Below the pieces are notes generated by a model. That model was not told where the DNA came from. It did not search any database and saw nothing but the letters and a program-made list of their open reading frames with translations. From positions 1 through 6,694 of the forward strand of contig JAICVV010000116.1 in assembly GCA_025935155.1 (NCBI GenBank): 6,694 nucleotides of DNA, given 5' to 3'. A program made the translations under genes and the position numbers. Origin of the DNA: Alphaproteobacteria bacterium (GTDB lineage Bacteria; Pseudomonadota; Alphaproteobacteria; Micropepsales; Micropepsaceae). Below are positions 5,826 through 6,694 of the stretch, piece after piece (positions within the stretch are counted from its first letter, which is position 1; each line of letters opens with the position of its first letter).

Positions 5826-6694
5826 AGAATCGGCCCATCTCGCGGAGGCGTGGAACTATTGCGCGCGCATCGATCAGCTTGAGCCGGAAGGCGATTGGCG
5901 CGTCTGGCTGTTTTTGGGTGGACGCGGCGCCGGCAAGACGCGTGCCGGCGCGGAGTGGGTGGCGGACCACATTCGAACGCAGCGCGTGAAGCGCGTTGCG
6001 CTGATCGCGGCCACCCATTCCGATGCACGGCAGGTGATGATCGAAGGACCGTCGGGATTGCTCAGCGTGAGCGAAGGCGCCGAATACGAGCCGAGTTTGC
6101 GCCGCGTGCGCTGGCCGGCATCGGGCGCCGAAGCCTATGTCATGAGCGCCGACGAGCCGGATTCCATCCGCGGCTACCAGTTCGAGCTCGCCTGGGGCGA
6201 CGAGTTCTGCAAATGGCCGGAACCGCAGGCCGCACTCGACATGGTGCGGATGGGATTACGGCTTGGAGACAATCCGCGGATGATGATTACCACCACGCCG
6301 CGCCCGATCCCGGCGCTGCTGGCGTTGAAAGACGATCCGGAATGCGCGTTCACGAAAAGCACGACATACGACAACGCCGCCAACCTGGCGAAGTCGTTCA
6401 TCGCGTCGATGAAAAAGTCTTACGGCAAAACGCGGCTGGGCCGGCAGGAGCTGGACGGCGAAATCATCGAAGATGTCGAAGGCGCGCTGTGGCAGCGCGA
6501 CTGGATTGAAGCATTCCGCGTGAAAGCGGTCCCGGCCTGCGGCCGCATTGTAATCGGCGTCGATCCGCCGGCCAGCAAAAAAGGCGCGTGCGGCATCGTG
6601 GTAGCGGGCCTGTGTGGCGACGATGCCTATGTGCTGGCCGACTTCACGCGCGAGCAGCTCACGGCGAAGCAATGGGCCGATCGCGCTGCCGATA
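5728..6694 (+). CDS. Phage/GTA-type terminase large subunit (3' end outside window)
   Basis: The frame is open from ATG 5728 (or ATG 5731) to the window edge, 322 codons. The ATPase domain shows Walker A GGRGAGKT (residues 64-71, Lys70), VMIEGPSGLL (103-112), Walker B with its acidic pair in FELAWGDEF (Asp158, Glu159), and the coupling motif ITTTPRPIPAL (187-197). TRLGRQELDGEIIED (235-249) and GALWQRDWI follow, and the nuclease domain begins with VIGVDPPAS (275-283), where Asp279 is the expected first metal ligand. This terminase packages DNA into a prohead by ATP hydrolysis and cuts it. The set of motifs is that of Rhodobacter-type GTA gene 2 and related alphaproteobacterial phages. AAGG at 5714-5717 is a plausible ribosome site. 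Portal and capsid genes would be expected downstream. Confidence 0.93.
   Translation, partial: MMDLADARRSKLESIASLPLNSRKQLLNALTDEESAHLAEAWNYCARIDQLEPEGDWRVWLFLGGRGAGKTRAGAEWVADHIRTQRVKRVALIAATHSDARQVMIEGPSGLLSVSEGAEYEPSLRRVRWPASGAEAYVMSADEPDSIRGYQFELAWGDEFCKWPEPQAALDMVRMGLRLGDNPRMMITTTPRPIPALLALKDDPECAFTKSTTYDNAANLAKSFIASMKKSYGKTRLGRQELDGEIIEDVEGALWQRDWIEAFRVKAVPACGRIVIGVDPPASKKGACGIVVAGLCGDDAYVLADFTREQLTAKQWADRAAD

Noticed and set aside
5438..6028. 196-aa minus-strand ORF opposite the terminase genes
   Set aside because: Arg/Ser/Ala-rich composition typical of a GC-rich antisense shadow; the plus-strand terminase frames explain the region.
1..6694. CRISPR array, insertion sequence, tRNA or attachment-site duplication
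   Set aside because: I saw no regularly spaced repeats, transposase motifs, tRNA cloverleaf or long direct repeats by eye.

Overview
The window comes from a GC-rich bacterial chromosome, most likely an alphaproteobacterium. That placement rests mainly on the 3' end: a coiled-coil small-terminase candidate followed by a large terminase whose motifs (GGRGAGKT, MIEGPSG, TTTPRPIP, RQELDGE) match the type found in Rhodobacter-like gene transfer agents (GTAs) and related alphaproteobacterial prophages. This is recognition from family knowledge; no search was run.

Layout. (1) 2-442 (+): the 3' end of an unidentified acidic, proline-rich protein. (2) 443-776: a non-coding stretch with several perfect inverted repeats. 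(3) 777-3378 (+): a two-gene glycosylation operon, a multi-pass GT39/ArnT-like lipid-linked glycosyltransferase and, after a 1-nt gap, a GtrB/ArnC-like membrane GT2. The GT2 probably charges a polyprenyl phosphate with sugar and the GT39 enzyme would use that lipid-linked sugar on the periplasmic side. (4) 3413-3694 (-): a small unidentified protein, convergent with the operon, with a GTG start and a perfect GGAGG. (5) 3707-4288: a regulatory region of about 580 bp between divergent genes, with two candidate promoters, a structured leader and an inverted repeat that overlaps the ribosome binding site of the next gene. (6) 4289-5415 (+): a complete Xre-type antitoxin (MbcA/ParS toxin-binding domain) and RES-domain toxin pair, overlapping as GTGA. 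(7) 5433-6694 (+): the small-terminase candidate, starting 17 nt after the toxin stop, and a large terminase that overlaps it by 98 nt and runs off the window.

The most notable point is that an apparently intact RES-Xre toxin-antitoxin module lies directly upstream of, and apparently co-transcribed with, the DNA-packaging genes of a GTA or prophage. With no clear promoter or terminator between toxin and terminase, expression of the packaging genes may depend on the autoregulated TA promoter. The window contains no integrase, tRNA, CRISPR array or insertion sequence that I could identify, so GTA versus prophage cannot be settled here.
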